Below are positions 1-9,800 of a DNA stretch of 64,000 nt, piece after piece. Position 1 is the stretch's first letter; each line of letters opens with the position of its first letter. Made by a program: the position numbers and the translations under genes. The notes beneath the pieces were generated by a model. It was not told the origin of the DNA. It did not search any database and saw nothing but the letters and a program-made list of their open reading frames with translations. The stretch comes from Agapetus fuscipes. Its lineage: Eukaryota > Arthropoda > Insecta > Trichoptera > Glossosomatidae. The stretch is from positions 1,178,001-1,242,000 of the forward strand of contig OX637345.1 of the NCBI GenBank assembly GCA_951799405.1, written 5' to 3'.

Positions 1-569
1 GCCTTTGCAGTGATTTATCACAAAACGGCACTATAAATATTGTCTTTTTTGTTATTTTTAAAAGACGATTAAGTACGAACTGTTTTTTTTTCTATTTTAC
101 TTGAATGATTGAAAAAATGGAAATGGACTTCATTAAAAAATGTTACTTAATTAACTTAACGTACATTTTAAATTTATTATCTAAAATTTATTATATAAAA
201 TAGATACTTTTGTTTTTTTTTGTAAAGAGTAAAAAACAATGCAATTGGAGTAAAAGAGTATAAATCGTGTGTGTTAAAAACTCGATAGTAGATAGATGTA
301 ATTTTATTGCTTGTTGTTTGTTTTATTCCCACAACTCCATGAGCAATGTTTGCAATCGGCAAGTTTGGTCATTATTACCCGTTTAGTTTGATGCTAGTTC
401 CACGTCCCAGTCGTAAATTAAATAAACTATATTTTTACGATCCCACTTTATCTCCAAACAGCGTCATTAGTTTCACTATATACTTTTTATGTGTTTTGTT
501 TTGAATACTTTGTGTTGCTCCTTTTTGTTCATTTTGCTTTTTGTTGCTTTATATTTTCACGACATTTAG
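1..569 (+). other. AT-rich upstream/intronic sequence ending in a splice acceptor
   Basis: No coding region or known repeat is recognised. The last ~100 bases are T-rich and end in TTTAG at 565-569, a good acceptor for the exon that follows. I infer that this is the intron before that exon. Confidence 0.5.
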
Positions 570-2247
570 AAACGGACAACGCAGATACGAAGCCCAAACC
601 AACGGTCATCACACGCACAGCCTCCAGAGAGATCACAACAACGTGAGGAGCATGGGAAACGAGAATGGATACGGCAACGAAAGATACTTGACTGATGACC
701 AACAAATCATGCTCAGAACCATGATGGAGACTGATCGAGATGGTCAAAAGATCAAGCGCACTAAATCGTTCTGGAAGTTTGGCAAGTCTGCTTCAGAAGA
801 CATCTTGGAAGGAATGGCTCTGTGGAGACACAGAGACCTGGTTGACATCGTGCCACAATATAAAAGGAGACCACAAGAAAATGAGATGATTAACATGCAA
901 AAAGAGTACAGGGTACAGAGACCCAGCAATGCTGAAAGCAATGAAAATACTTTGAAACGCAACATGGCAAAGATGAGCATTGGAGATAAGACTCTGGATC
1001 GTTTTGAGAAGCATGGGATCCAAAAATCTAAAAGCACAAGTTCTATTATGAACCACGTTGAAAACAATAAAGTTGAAAAGAAACCACAGAATAAATTGGT
1101 GCAGAAACCAATTGAAGTGACACAGAGCAAGATGCAGAAACAGACTGCTCAACAAAGAATGGAAGAAGAGTACAATTCACGCAATGACCGTCAATCTAAC
1201 AATTCCGATTTGACAAACTCCAGCACAATCAAGACAAACTTTGAAAACAGCTTCTACGATGATGAAAATGGTGAAGGTTTGGTTGTGAAGACTGTCAAAC
1301 GTAAAGAGATCTTGCAGCAGTACGACAATGAGTCTGTGAGTGGAAGTGAAACTGAACGTGCTTCGATCGCATCAAGCACAGATCCTTACGATTGCATCAT
1401 AGTAGATGATCACATGGCTTTGAGGAAACAAAGAGAACTTGAAAACAGGAGGCTGCAAGCCCAGCAGCAGGCACAGTACAACACAAACGAATCATCAAAG
1501 AAGTCAAGGGACAAGATGATGTATGCATCAGAAATAAGCGACAGTGACAACAACGGACCAATCAAACCACATTTGAGAGCTACTCTGTCTTCTGAAAGGC
1601 AAAAGACATCAAGCAAGCAACAGCAGCAGCAAGCCAATGAGCAACAAATGATGCAAAACCAGAGAGTGAGTACTTTCAAAACTTTCAAGACAAATGAAAG
1701 TGATTTGAAAATGTATCAAGACTCAAACACAGACACGTTGAAGTATTCAACGTCCGAGCGGGCAAGGAAAGACGAGAAGTACTATCAGAACCATGAAACT
1801 GACTCTAAAAAAGCTGCCAAGAACAAGAAGTATTACGCAGAGCAGCAACAGAAGAGCATGCAACAAGAGCAAATGCTTAAACGCCATTACAACGAACAAA
1901 AGAAACAACAAAATGGAAGACACACAAATGGCAACTACTACAACGATCAGTCTGATGATCACAAATATGTAAGCGATGGAAACAACGATGCGCAAAAGCC
2001 GCAGCTGCTTCCGAGGACCAAATTGCTGAAGCAAAACAGCGTTGGTCCAACCATGCAGACCGTTATGAAATTTGAGCAGGAGATTGGTCTGATGGACTAC
2101 AGGTCTCCTCCACGTGAAAGGTCCAGTGGGAAAGGTCATCATCAGGAACAAATGCCGCCACCTGGGGATTTCATGCCGATGCCTGGAACAACTTATGGTC
2201 CGTGGTTTGACCTCTGGGGCGGCAGAGACCAGAGTGTAAGGAAATAA
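570..2247 (+). CDS. Large (probably 3'-terminal) exon of an uncharacterised Gln/Lys/Asn-rich intracellular protein
   Basis: A single open frame of about 559 codons ends with TAA at 2245-2247. The frame stays open leftwards past 570, but those codons are pyrimidine-rich and run into a consensus acceptor (AG at 568-569), and no ATG begins the frame. The gene therefore most likely starts in an earlier exon, joined in phase 2. The protein is highly charged and low in complexity, with Gln runs near 1618-1660. It has no membrane segment. Two blocks look less disordered: a basic/aromatic stretch with KRTKSFWKFGK followed by EDILEGMALWRHRDLVDI (about 750-860), and a C-terminal block ending GPWFDLWGGRDQS (about 2195-2235). 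I do not recognise the family; a scaffold or cytoskeletal adaptor, or the cytoplasmic tail of a membrane protein, is possible. A GTAAGG at 2236 could act as a donor and replace the last three codons. Codon use is balanced and unlike the AT-rich flanks. Confidence 0.75.
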
Positions 2248-2445
2248 ACAACAAATTAAGGTTCGAAGATTTTTTTTTTTGCTTCTTTAACCTTGCATGG
2301 CTTTTTTTAATCTTAATATTATTTGTCTTTGTTAAATTCTCTACTAATTCATTTGTTTTCCATCAATCTGTTCAAAGATACTGTCATTTACAAAAAATAT
2401 TGAAATTTAAGTTTGTAAGGTTTTGAGTTTAAAAGGTACGATTTT
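2248..2445 (+). other. 3' flank / possible 3' UTR
   Basis: AT-rich sequence after the stop codon. The only AATAAA close by overlaps the stop (about 2241-2246), so the poly(A) site is not resolved. Nothing else is seen. Confidence 0.3.
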
Positions 2446-2530
2446 GGCCCATAGCTAAGTTGATAGAATACTTGCATCGCTACCAGAAAGCTAAAGTTCG
2501 ATTACTGCAAAGGTGACATAAATGATTTCA
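2446..2530 (+). repeat. Degenerate SINE-1 tRNA-like head
   Basis: It reads like the SINE-1 head seen elsewhere in the window (ATAGCTNAGTTGRTAGAATRC followed by a decayed B box AGTTCGATTAC), with many substitutions. This is an old copy without its 3' body. Confidence 0.45.
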
Positions 2531-2572
2531 TGTACATATGATCCGTTTCAATGTTTTCTTTGACGGATAATG

Positions 2573-2827
2573 TTCCTTGACTTATAGGTTGGTATGCGGC
2601 TGACCACCCATGCTGAAAAAATGGTTCACTTTGCCAATGTCACCCCTGTTTCAGGGAAGGACGGCAAGAGTTGTAGGGTGTTTGTCCATTTGAGATTTGG
2701 TGTTTCTGTTGTAGGTTCACATGAGGCATGTGCTAGCGCAAACTTGTACGTGTCTGGTTGTGGAATGCATGTAATGGGAATTTTCAATGTAACATATCTT
2801 TGCCACTTAGATTAGATTAGAATAGAT
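2573..2827 (+). repeat. RTE-A 3' tail module (A-tail), complete copy
   Basis: This is the reference copy of the commonest repeat in the window. It starts TTCCTTGACTTATAGG. Its landmarks are GAGGCTGACCACCCA, GGTTCACTTTGCCAATG, CACCCCTGTTTCAGGGAAG, GGCAAGAGTTGCAGGG and TAAGCGCGAAC-like motifs, and it ends in CAACTTAGATT followed by (GATTA)n. The same module is the 3' UTR end of the LINE at 26488-29729, so its family is known by linkage. A small open frame at 2594-2815 lies wholly inside it and is not a gene. Confidence 0.85.
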
Positions 2828-3832
2828 AGGTTGATATGAGGCTGACCACCCGTACTGTAATGGTTCTCTTTGCCAATGTTACCTCTGTTTCAAGGAAGAT
2901 CGGCAAGAGTTGCAGGACTTCCGTTCATTTGAGTTTGGATTTTTATGTTGTAGATCCACATGCGGCATACGCAAGCGCGTATTTAAGTCTGTGCCTCCTG
3001 TGAAAAGTGATACAACTCAAAAATCATCATTTTACAGGAGAGCAAAAACAAGATTTAAAAAATTCTAATTCATGAACTAAGTGGGCTAGGTTACACATAA
3101 GTACCTTATTTTGTAGATAAAAACATTCAATTTCACTGTGCATTCTAATTTTTATGGTTACTATTATAGTTTACAAATAATTTATTAAACTCTGTCAGTT
3201 GTACCTTTTTTTTGCCTGTACTTGTATCATTTATTACGTGATAAATGATACAAGTCGAGTTATATTATATTGCACCTATAAGTTGTCTTTGAGTAAAGTG
3301 ATACACAAAAAGCTTAATATTTTTTTAATTTAATAACTCATAAGATAATGGTCCAGGCAGAATGTTGCTCAAACTAATTATAAAAATACTACCCCAAAGA
3401 CACAATTGTTGTACTTACAATAGTAGTATTTTCATAATTTACGTGAATTGTATAACTTGGCTAAAATTCCAGTCAAAAATTGGTGTAAAGTGATATAAGT
3501 CGAGATGTATCAATATTCACGATAGATTTGTAAAAAACAATGTGTGGATCAATTACTAAAAGGGATACAACTTGACTTATATCACTTTTCACGTTTTTTT
3601 GCCTAAATCCTGCCAGTTATATTTCCTAAACTATAGCAGATAGAAGAATGTGAGTAAGACCAAAAAATCGCTAATTTTTTTCTGATTATTTCTATGTAAA
3701 AATCTCAAAACGGGTATAACTCGAGTTGTATCACTTTTCACAGGAGGCACAGAAGTGTATTCTTATGGGAATGCATTTAATGTAAATCTTGAATGTAATG
3801 TATCTTCGAAACTTGGATTATAGATTATACAC
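2828..3832 (+). repeat. A-tail copy split by a TIR element
   Basis: A second A-tail runs directly behind the first. Its 5' part is 2828-2988. The 3' part resumes at 3753 (GTATTCTTATGGGAATGC) and ends in GATTATAGATTATA near 3830. The interruption is the 764-bp element annotated separately. Confidence 0.85.
2989..3752. mobile_element. 764-bp non-autonomous TIR element, 4-bp target duplication
   Basis: The first 30 bases (CTGTGCCTCCTGTGAAAAGT and on) are the exact reverse complement of the last 30. Both ends are flanked by AAGT (2985-2988 and 3753-3756). Removing the element restores the A-tail reading across the junction. Inside, shorter versions of the terminal motif (GTGATAYAAGTCGAG and its complement) recur. 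There is a perfect 15-bp palindrome at 3220-3255 around TACGTG. There is no coding potential. The superfamily is not identified; a 4-bp duplication would fit Chapaev/CMC-like elements, but this is inference. Confidence 0.85.
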
Positions 3833-3937
3833 CATCTGAATGTTTACAAAACAAAATAATATTTATCCTAATCAAAATATTTTACGTGAGCCTGTGGCTC
3901 TGAAGCCGCACAAGCAATCCATTTTTTTCTTGTAGAT

Positions 3938-4169
3938 CAGAGGTCTCTAAACTTTTATTTCTAATAGACCACTTCCAAAGTTTTGAGGGTTCCGGTAGAC
4001 CCCCTAAAAATTGTTGCGGCTTTTTGTCTAAAATACCGACGACGGGGGGGGAGGCAGGCACGCAATTTGATAGATGGGTGGCCACGGGTTTGTATAATTT
4101 TTCGTAGACTTCCAATTTTGTGCCACGTAGACCGCCAGGGGTCGATATAGACCACTTTGGGAATCACTG
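3938..4169. mobile_element. Non-autonomous hAT element with 8-bp target duplication
   Basis: It starts CAGAGGTCTCTAAACTTT and ends ACTTTGGGAATCACTG, the imperfect inverted CAG-type termini usual for hAT elements. It is flanked by a perfect 8-bp direct repeat TTGTAGAT (3930-3937 and 4170-4177). It has no transposase; it carries a poly-G run near 4043. Small open frames over it on the minus strand are incidental. Confidence 0.85.
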
Positions 4170-4254
4170 TTGTAGATCATCTTTTGTTTTTTCTATTCCA
4201 TATTCAAATTTTGACTGTGTTCGTCATTTTCTCTACATCCCTATTTAAATCCTT

Positions 4255-4345
4255 TCGTTACTATTCTTACAGCAAATTCATTGAAAGGTCATCTTTGCAA
4301 CAAATGGTAGATAAGCCACACAAGCACTGTCGCGGCGATTGGTAT
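4255..4345 (-). repeat. MITE-1 fragment
   Basis: It contains CATTGAAAGGTCATCTTTG, AATGGTAGATAAGCCA and CAAGCACTGT, the reverse of the MITE-1 left end. It is truncated. Confidence 0.55.
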
Positions 4346-4814
4346 GGATTTAGTGCATCAAGTATACAATGCAAGAGATAACGGCATCAGTATTGAAGGG
4401 TATTCTCGTATATTCCGCCCGGATAGTTGTAATGTTTTTGGGGAGCATTTCGGATACAAAGCCCGGCTAACAAATACCCATTAGACGCGACGTTTGTATT
4501 GCCCCGACTGCCTCTGCCCTTTCATTGCCTACCTACAGCGCCACAGATCCAGACTCGACACAAAGTTTTGCTTGGTTGAAAATTTATGCTGGAAATTTCC
4601 AATCATCGACTGTATTTTATTGATTCTGATGATCGTTATGGAGTTTTGAAAAAAAAAATTGTTAAAAAAAATGACTTTACAAGAACTGTAGGTTATATTT
4701 ATTTAGTAGTTTTATTTTATAGTTGTAGTTATATTTTTTTTTAAATGTGATGAGAAATCCAGAAACAGATATAAATGTTATCAATAAATAATTCATTATT
4801 CAATGTTTTCAATG
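4346..4814. other. No recognised feature
   Basis: Mixed composition, including a short GC-richer part at 4400-4560. No reading frame, RNA or repeat is recognised. Confidence 0.3.
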
Positions 4815-5062
4815 AATCTAGGTATAATCTAAGTTTCAAGGATATTTTCATTTTTAAAGCTCTCAGATGTATGCCCACAAACCAACACGTGTTGTTCGCA
4901 CTTATAAATGCTGAATGTGTACTTACAAATAAAATCCAAACCTCAAATGAACATAAGCCCCACAACTTTTGCCAACCTTCCCTGACACAGGGGTGAAATT
5001 GGCAAAGTAAACCATTTTTTACAGTATGGGTGGTCAGTCTCATACCAACCTATAAGTCAAGA
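4815..5062 (-). repeat. A-tail copy
   Basis: A full module on the minus strand, from CAACCTATAAGTCAAGAAAA back to TAATCTAAGTTTCAAGG. Small frames on both strands here are incidental. Confidence 0.8.
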
Positions 5063-5094
5063 AAATTATGATATGTCATAATGAATTATTAATA

Positions 5095-5232
5095 TAAATC
5101 TACCCGATGACGTGTGTTGAACAATGGTCGAAGTTAATCTCGATTGGACATGACGCAGGCGGGTCTTGAACCAGTGATAGTGTCAATAACGCAAATTCGA
5201 GCGCCAACGCCTTATCCCCTTGACCATCCCAG
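5095..5232 (-). repeat. SINE-3 (tRNA-headed) fragment
   Basis: On the minus strand it reads a tRNA-like head (ATGGTCAAGGGGATAAGGCG, later TTCAAGACCCGCCTGCGTCA) followed by the SINE-3 body. The 3' end is lost. Confidence 0.6.
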
Positions 5233-5304
5233 CGACATGTGTTGAAATAGTTATTTATGCCACTGTCATGATAAAGGTTAACGAAAGAACACGAGTGTTA
5301 CTAT

Positions 5305-5497
5305 AATCTATAATAATCTATAATCTAAGTTGCAAGGATATATTCATTTAAAGCTCTCAGATGTATGCCCACAAACCAACAAGTGTAGTTCGCGCTTACA
5401 AATGCTGAATGTGTACTTACAAATAAAATCCAAACCTCAAATGAACATAAGCCCCACAACTTTTGCCGACCTTCCCTGAAACAGGGGTGACATTGAC
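5305..5497 (-). repeat. A-tail copy, 5'-truncated
   Basis: It has the (TATAATC)n end and the body as far as AAACAGGGGTGACATTG, then stops at a MITE-1 fragment. Confidence 0.75.
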
Positions 5498-5499
5498 AT

Positions 5500-5650
5500 T
5501 GATGAGTAATGTTTGCATGTGTACTGGACCAATGTTTCTGATGAAAACAGGAAATTGATTTAAAAAATATTAAAAACGACTCTCACATTATCGAAATTTA
5601 AGTTTTTTCTTAGCTCAGATTGTGTAGAATTTGATTCTAACGACAACTGC
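5500..5650 (-). repeat. MITE-1 fragment
   Basis: Contains GCATGTGTACTGGACCAATG, CTCTCACATTATCG and TTAGCTCAGATTGTGTAGAA, internal MITE-1 landmarks in reverse orientation. Confidence 0.65.
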
Positions 5651-5679
5651 ATTAAAAAGTCACGTTTGACAGAATTGGT

Positions 5680-5940
5680 TCGAATCCCACCGAGGGTGTC
5701 AGAATTGATTTCCCGTTTCGGTGTTTATTTCAAACCCCAAAATAAAATACCGGCAAGGTTTACTCAGCCTTCACAAGAAATGAGTACCAGCCCTCTCGGG
5801 AGCTGGGAAAACCCCCACTTCAACTGAAGGCCGCCCCCCTTACTTGTAAAAATAAATAGGTTCAACTCGCCACATGCGACCCCTTCGGGGATAACGCGGC
5901 AAGAAGTTACACTATATGCGTAGCTTAGTTGCGTTGCGTT
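5680..5940 (+). repeat. SINE-1, truncated at the tRNA head
   Basis: Begins at the B box (GGTTCGAATCCCACCGAGGG). It continues through TTTCCCGTTTCGGTGTTTAT, TACCGGCAAGGTTTACTCAG, CGCCACATGCGACCCCTTCG and GCGTAGCTTAGTTGCGTTGCG. The A-box half is missing. Confidence 0.75.
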
Positions 5941-6307
5941 TGCGGTCTATACGGCAAGCAAGAACTGGGAGAGCGAAATGTAATTCGTGGTTTCAGATAA
6001 ATCTGTCATAAAAATAAGTTTTATAATATGTAACTTAGAAGCGTTTAAGCACCTATGCATAAGATTTTTGTTGTTGGACTACAACCTGAAAAATATCCCT
6101 AATCCGTTCACGTGTAATTCTTGGTTTTTCAGGGCTGCCCCCTGGTGTAACTCAGGTCCCCTCTCTCCATACATTACAGGGGTAGGGTGGGTGTTTACAG
6201 TAACACTAAACATGCGCACGTGGCAGCCCTCGTACGTCAAGGGCGGAACGACCGACTAAGGTTACCTCGAACGGTGCTCGGCGCAAAAGTCAATTATCTG
6301 AAAGCAT
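5941..6307. other. No recognised feature
   Basis: Contains a GC-richer patch at 6120-6290. Small frames here show no family features. Confidence 0.3.
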
Positions 6308-6735
6308 CTAAATCTAAGTTGCACAGATGTGTATCATTTGAGATTCATATTAAATCCATTCCCACAAGCAGACACGCATAATTTCGCGCTCACACATGCC
6401 GCATGTGGACCTGCAATATAAAAACCCTAATCTCAAATGAACAAATACCCTGGAACTCTCGCCGACCTTCCCTGAAACAGGGGTGACACTGACAAAATGA
6501 ACCATTTTCTTCAGCATGAGTGTTGAGCCAGATACCAACCTATAAGTCAAGGAACATACACAACAAATTACATTTTCTAAAATACCAATAATAATGTGTA
6601 TTAACATCAAAACAAATACAAAATTATAATTTAAAAAAAACCTAGTCCTAGCTGCCAACATTACAGATCAACCGCCATTTCTTTATGCCCTTCCATACTT
6701 CATTAATTTTACCCAGAATCATATAATATAACATA
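6308..6735 (-). mobile_element. RTE-A 3' fragment: C-terminal coding remnant plus A-tail
   Basis: The A-tail at 6308-6553 is preceded (on the minus strand) by an AT-rich spacer and by AAATGGCGGTTGATCTGTAA at about 6663-6682, the end of the RTE-A reading frame. The copy is 5'-truncated and shows that the A-tail belongs to this LINE. Confidence 0.75.
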
Positions 6736-6794
6736 AGATGAGATGAAAACCTGCTCTTTTGGTGGCAAAAGAAAAACGTACAGCTTACAGTATT

Positions 6795-6872
6795 GTTGGG
6801 GAATGGAAATCGAACCCTAACCCTCTCACATGGAACGCAAGCGTTCTACCAACTGAGCTATCGACCAGACAC
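6795..6872 (-). repeat. SINE-1 tRNA-like head
   Basis: On the minus strand: GGTCGATAGCTCAGTTGGTA and then GTTAGGGTTCGATTTCC. The body is missing, so it is a SINE head or tRNA pseudogene rather than a working tRNA (the B-box end is decayed and there is no acceptor stem). Confidence 0.55.
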
Positions 6873-7345
6873 AACACATTGCATAACATGTTATATGTAG
6901 ATAACAAAATTTCGATGCGGAAATTGAAGTATCCATACAAATATTTATTTAGGATTCTACATTATATTGCCAAGTAATAAATTACCATATTCCTTCCATA
7001 CAATCTAGTCTCCACAAACTACTCAGATTCCTAAGTATACACTTTTAACGTGTAAACTCTGCCATAGCGTTAACCAAAAATATAAGTAAACTGAAACAGA
7101 GCCTGCTGTGAGTGTTTAGTTTTCAAAACGTTTTAAAGTTCAGTTTAATACATGGGGTATGGTGGTCTAATACTATTGAGGTAAAATATAAGTGGAGCTG
7201 AACTAGCTTACGGCATTGAAGCACACTATGAGACACAACTGTCAGCTGAATCTGTCAAACGCAACAGAATTATAATAAACTTAATAATCCTATGTTTTCT
7301 GGCTTTTTACATCCAAAAAATTGAAAACAATAAAAAAAAACAATT
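6873..7345. other. Mostly unique; part shared with 30555-30735
   Basis: About 7150-7262 resembles the reverse complement of 30555-30650 (shared TATAAGTGGAGC and GAGACACAACTGTCA), so it is a low-copy repeat of unknown type. Nothing else is seen. Confidence 0.4.
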
Positions 7346-7610
7346 GTCGTTGCGATGGTCAAGGGGTAAAGCGTCGGCGCTCAAATTTGCGTTATTGACA
7401 CTAACGCTGGTTCGAACCCTACCTGCATCATTTTCTATCAACAATAACTTCGACTTTGGTTGAACATATGTCATTGGGTAATTTTTAATTAAATAATCAA
7501 TTACAAATATCAAATTACAAATTATGAATCAATAACGTTCACACCAGTTTCCAGCAAGGCAAATAGGTTGGTGAATTGTATACCTCTTCAAAAACCTATT
7601 TAACAAAAAA
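7346..7610 (+). repeat. SINE-3 copy
   Basis: Head GCGATGGTCAAGGGGTAAAG and GGTTCGAACCCTACC. Body with AACTTCGACTTTGGTTGAAC, GTCATTGGGTAATTTTTAAT and the 3' block TAGGTTGGTGAATTGTATAC, then CCTCTTCAAAAACC. Confidence 0.7.
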
Positions 7611-7704
7611 AACTCCTGCACACAATTTCCACGCAGATTTTTTTTTATATAACCAACATTAAAGATATATTTTCCAGCATTTCTTACACTTACATAGATC
7701 TCTC

Positions 7705-7882
7705 TCTAATCTCTAATCTAAGTTGCAAGGATATATTCATTCAAAGCTTTCAGATGTATGCCCACAAACAAACACGTGTAGTTCGCGCTTACAAATGCTG
7801 ATTGTGTACTTACAAATAAAATCCAAACCTCAAATGAACATAAGCCCTGCAACTCTTGCCGACATTCCCTGAAACAGGAATT
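7705..7882 (-). repeat. A-tail copy, 5'-truncated
   Basis: Runs from the TAATCTAAGTTGCAAGG end to TTCCCTGAAACAGG. Confidence 0.75.
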
Positions 7883-8382
7883 ATAATAAAAATATAGAAT
7901 AGATTATAATAAAAATTACTTTGTTTTAATTCACATGAGTTTAATTTTTGTTTAACACCACCAGTTTTGGGAGAAGCAGTACTCATCTTCAGGTGCAAAT
8001 AGAAAAAAAAAAACTTTTACAAAAAATAAAAAACTTATACTTTCTTGTTAACAATGAAGTGACACTCGTCTTATCTTTGTTCTCATTCTAACAAAGAAAG
8101 ATTTTTGTTGTGGCAGGTTGAAACGGATGTAGAATTTATTTGCGTTCAAATAGTTTCGGATCCTTTAAATTATACGTCAACGTCTAATACACTGTGAACT
8201 AGAGAAACTGTGAATTGAAAATTTTGCTCTTATTAAATGTTGCTCCTAGTTCAAGTTCTATTAATTTCTGAACTTTATTAATTTAGAAACAAGTGGCCGT
8301 TTTGAATTTTGAACTTATAGTTCAATGACAATTAATTTACTTCTAGCTGAAACTTAACGTGATTTTCAATGGGGATGGATCT
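7883..8382. other. No recognised feature
   Basis: AT-rich. No gene, RNA or repeat is recognised. Confidence 0.3.
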
Positions 8383-8637
8383 ATCTACGTATAATCTAAG
8401 CTGCAAATACATGTTATCATTTAAGGCTTTTATTTTAAACGCATACCCACAAACAGACACATGTTGGCTTGCGGCTACACATTCTACATACAAATATATA
8501 TTTTTTTAAACCTCACATGAACATAAGCCTTGCAACTTCTGCCACCTTTCCCTGAAACCGGGGTGGCATTGGCAAAAGTGAACCTATTTTCACAGCACGG
8601 GGGATCAGCTTAATAAAAACCTATCAGTCAAGGAGGA
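8383..8637 (-). repeat. A-tail copy, diverged
   Basis: A full module on the minus strand. The ends are TCTAAGCTGCAAATAC and AAACCTATCAGTCAAGG. Confidence 0.75.
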
Positions 8638-8794
8638 TAATAGTTCTAATAAAAGAATTGTCAAAAGAGACGTTCATCCGTTCTCTTTGTTCTTATTCTT
8701 ATTCTTCTTTTGGCGCCATTTCTATCAAAGATCGGCGATCATCATGGATTTTGGACTTGGGATGCTGCGGTTTGAAACAGGGTCTTCGTGCTTC

Positions 8795-8965
8795 TGACAA
8801 GCTATTGCTCCAGCCAGCTCTTTCAGCCTAGGCTGGAAGTCTCATCACCACGGTCATTCCTACCCACCTAATTTTGGTAATATTTGTATGAAGACTAATC
8901 AGCTGTTCGCTTGCGGTCATCTTGGATTGACAGGTCTTCATACAAATGCATCATTAGTTTGTCAA
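8795..8965. repeat. MITE-6 fragment
   Basis: Shares AGGCTGGAAGTCTCATCACC, GCTGTTCGCTTGCGGTCATC and CAGGTCTTCATACAAAT with the complete copy at 22408-22566. The right terminal repeat is missing. Confidence 0.6.
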
Positions 8966-9305
8966 AGCGTGGGCTCAACGGACGACTGAAATGTCTAAGA
9001 ATAGCAACGTTAGATAAGAAAATAGTTTTATTTTTCTTTCTAATTTTGATGTTATCTTTTGCTTCCAGAGTCAACCAATTCGCCACTGTTAAGCTGAGGA
9101 AGACCCTCACCAACGACAGATCAGCACCCGCCATGGACAAATAGTATCACACCCTGTTAGCTAACGCAGATAACGTTATCTTAGAATAGAAACATATTAT
9201 ATTATATAGTATTAAAGAATATGAATAAATAATATATCAGAATATACCAATAAATATAAAAATAGAAATAACATACAACACTTATGAAATCAGTGTTTGG
9301 GAATT
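8966..9305. other. No recognised feature
   Basis: Two overlapping opposite-strand frames of about 80 codons exist here, but neither has family features. Confidence 0.3.
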
Positions 9306-9536
9306 GTAAGATCTCGTACCCTCTGTGCTTGTTTGGCTTATGTGCCATTGAATTCAAATATGGCACACACATTCTACATAATCGTACAACACGATAATCT
9401 GAGAGTTGTTTTAAACATTTTTTTAAATCAATTTCTAATTTTCATAAGACACATTGGTCTAGTGCATGTATAAACATTTATCATGTGAAATAACTTCTGA
9501 TGGACATAAGACAAACAAACACTAAGCGGACGATCT
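9306..9536. mobile_element. MITE-1 copy
   Basis: The left end CTGTGCTTGTTTGGCTTA and right end ATAAGACAAACAAACACTAA form the inverted termini. The interior has AATCTGAGAGTTGTTTTAAA and AGACACATTGGTCTAGTGCA. It is non-coding. Confidence 0.8.
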
Positions 9537-9547
9537 GTCATGAAGTA

Positions 9548-9800
9548 TCTATAATATAATCTATAATCTAAGTTGCAAGGATATATTCATCAAAGCTCTC
9601 AGATGTATGCCCACAAACAAACACGTGTAGTTCGCGCTTACAAATGCTGATTGTGTACTTACAAATAAAATCCAAACTCAAATGAACATAAGCCCTGCAA
9701 CTCTTGCCGACATTCCCTGAAACAGGGGTGACATTGGCAAAGTGAACCATTTTTTACAGTATGGGTAGTCAGCCTCATACCAACCTATAAGTCAAGGAAG
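9548..9800 (-). repeat. A-tail copy
   Basis: Complete, from (TATAATC)n to CCAACCTATAAGTCAAGGAA. Confidence 0.85.

Noticed and set aside
2594..2815. Small open frame with MRLTTH...NVTPVSGK-type text, and the same kind of frame at 26514, 41461, 50889 and elsewhere
   Set aside because: All lie within the A-tail repeat, vary in frame and strand and carry stops in most copies; non-coding 3' UTR sequence.
6795..6872. tRNA gene
   Set aside because: Has A- and B-box text but matches the SINE-1 head and lacks a paired acceptor stem; the same applies to the heads at 19560, 24600, 33708, 44466 and 48352.
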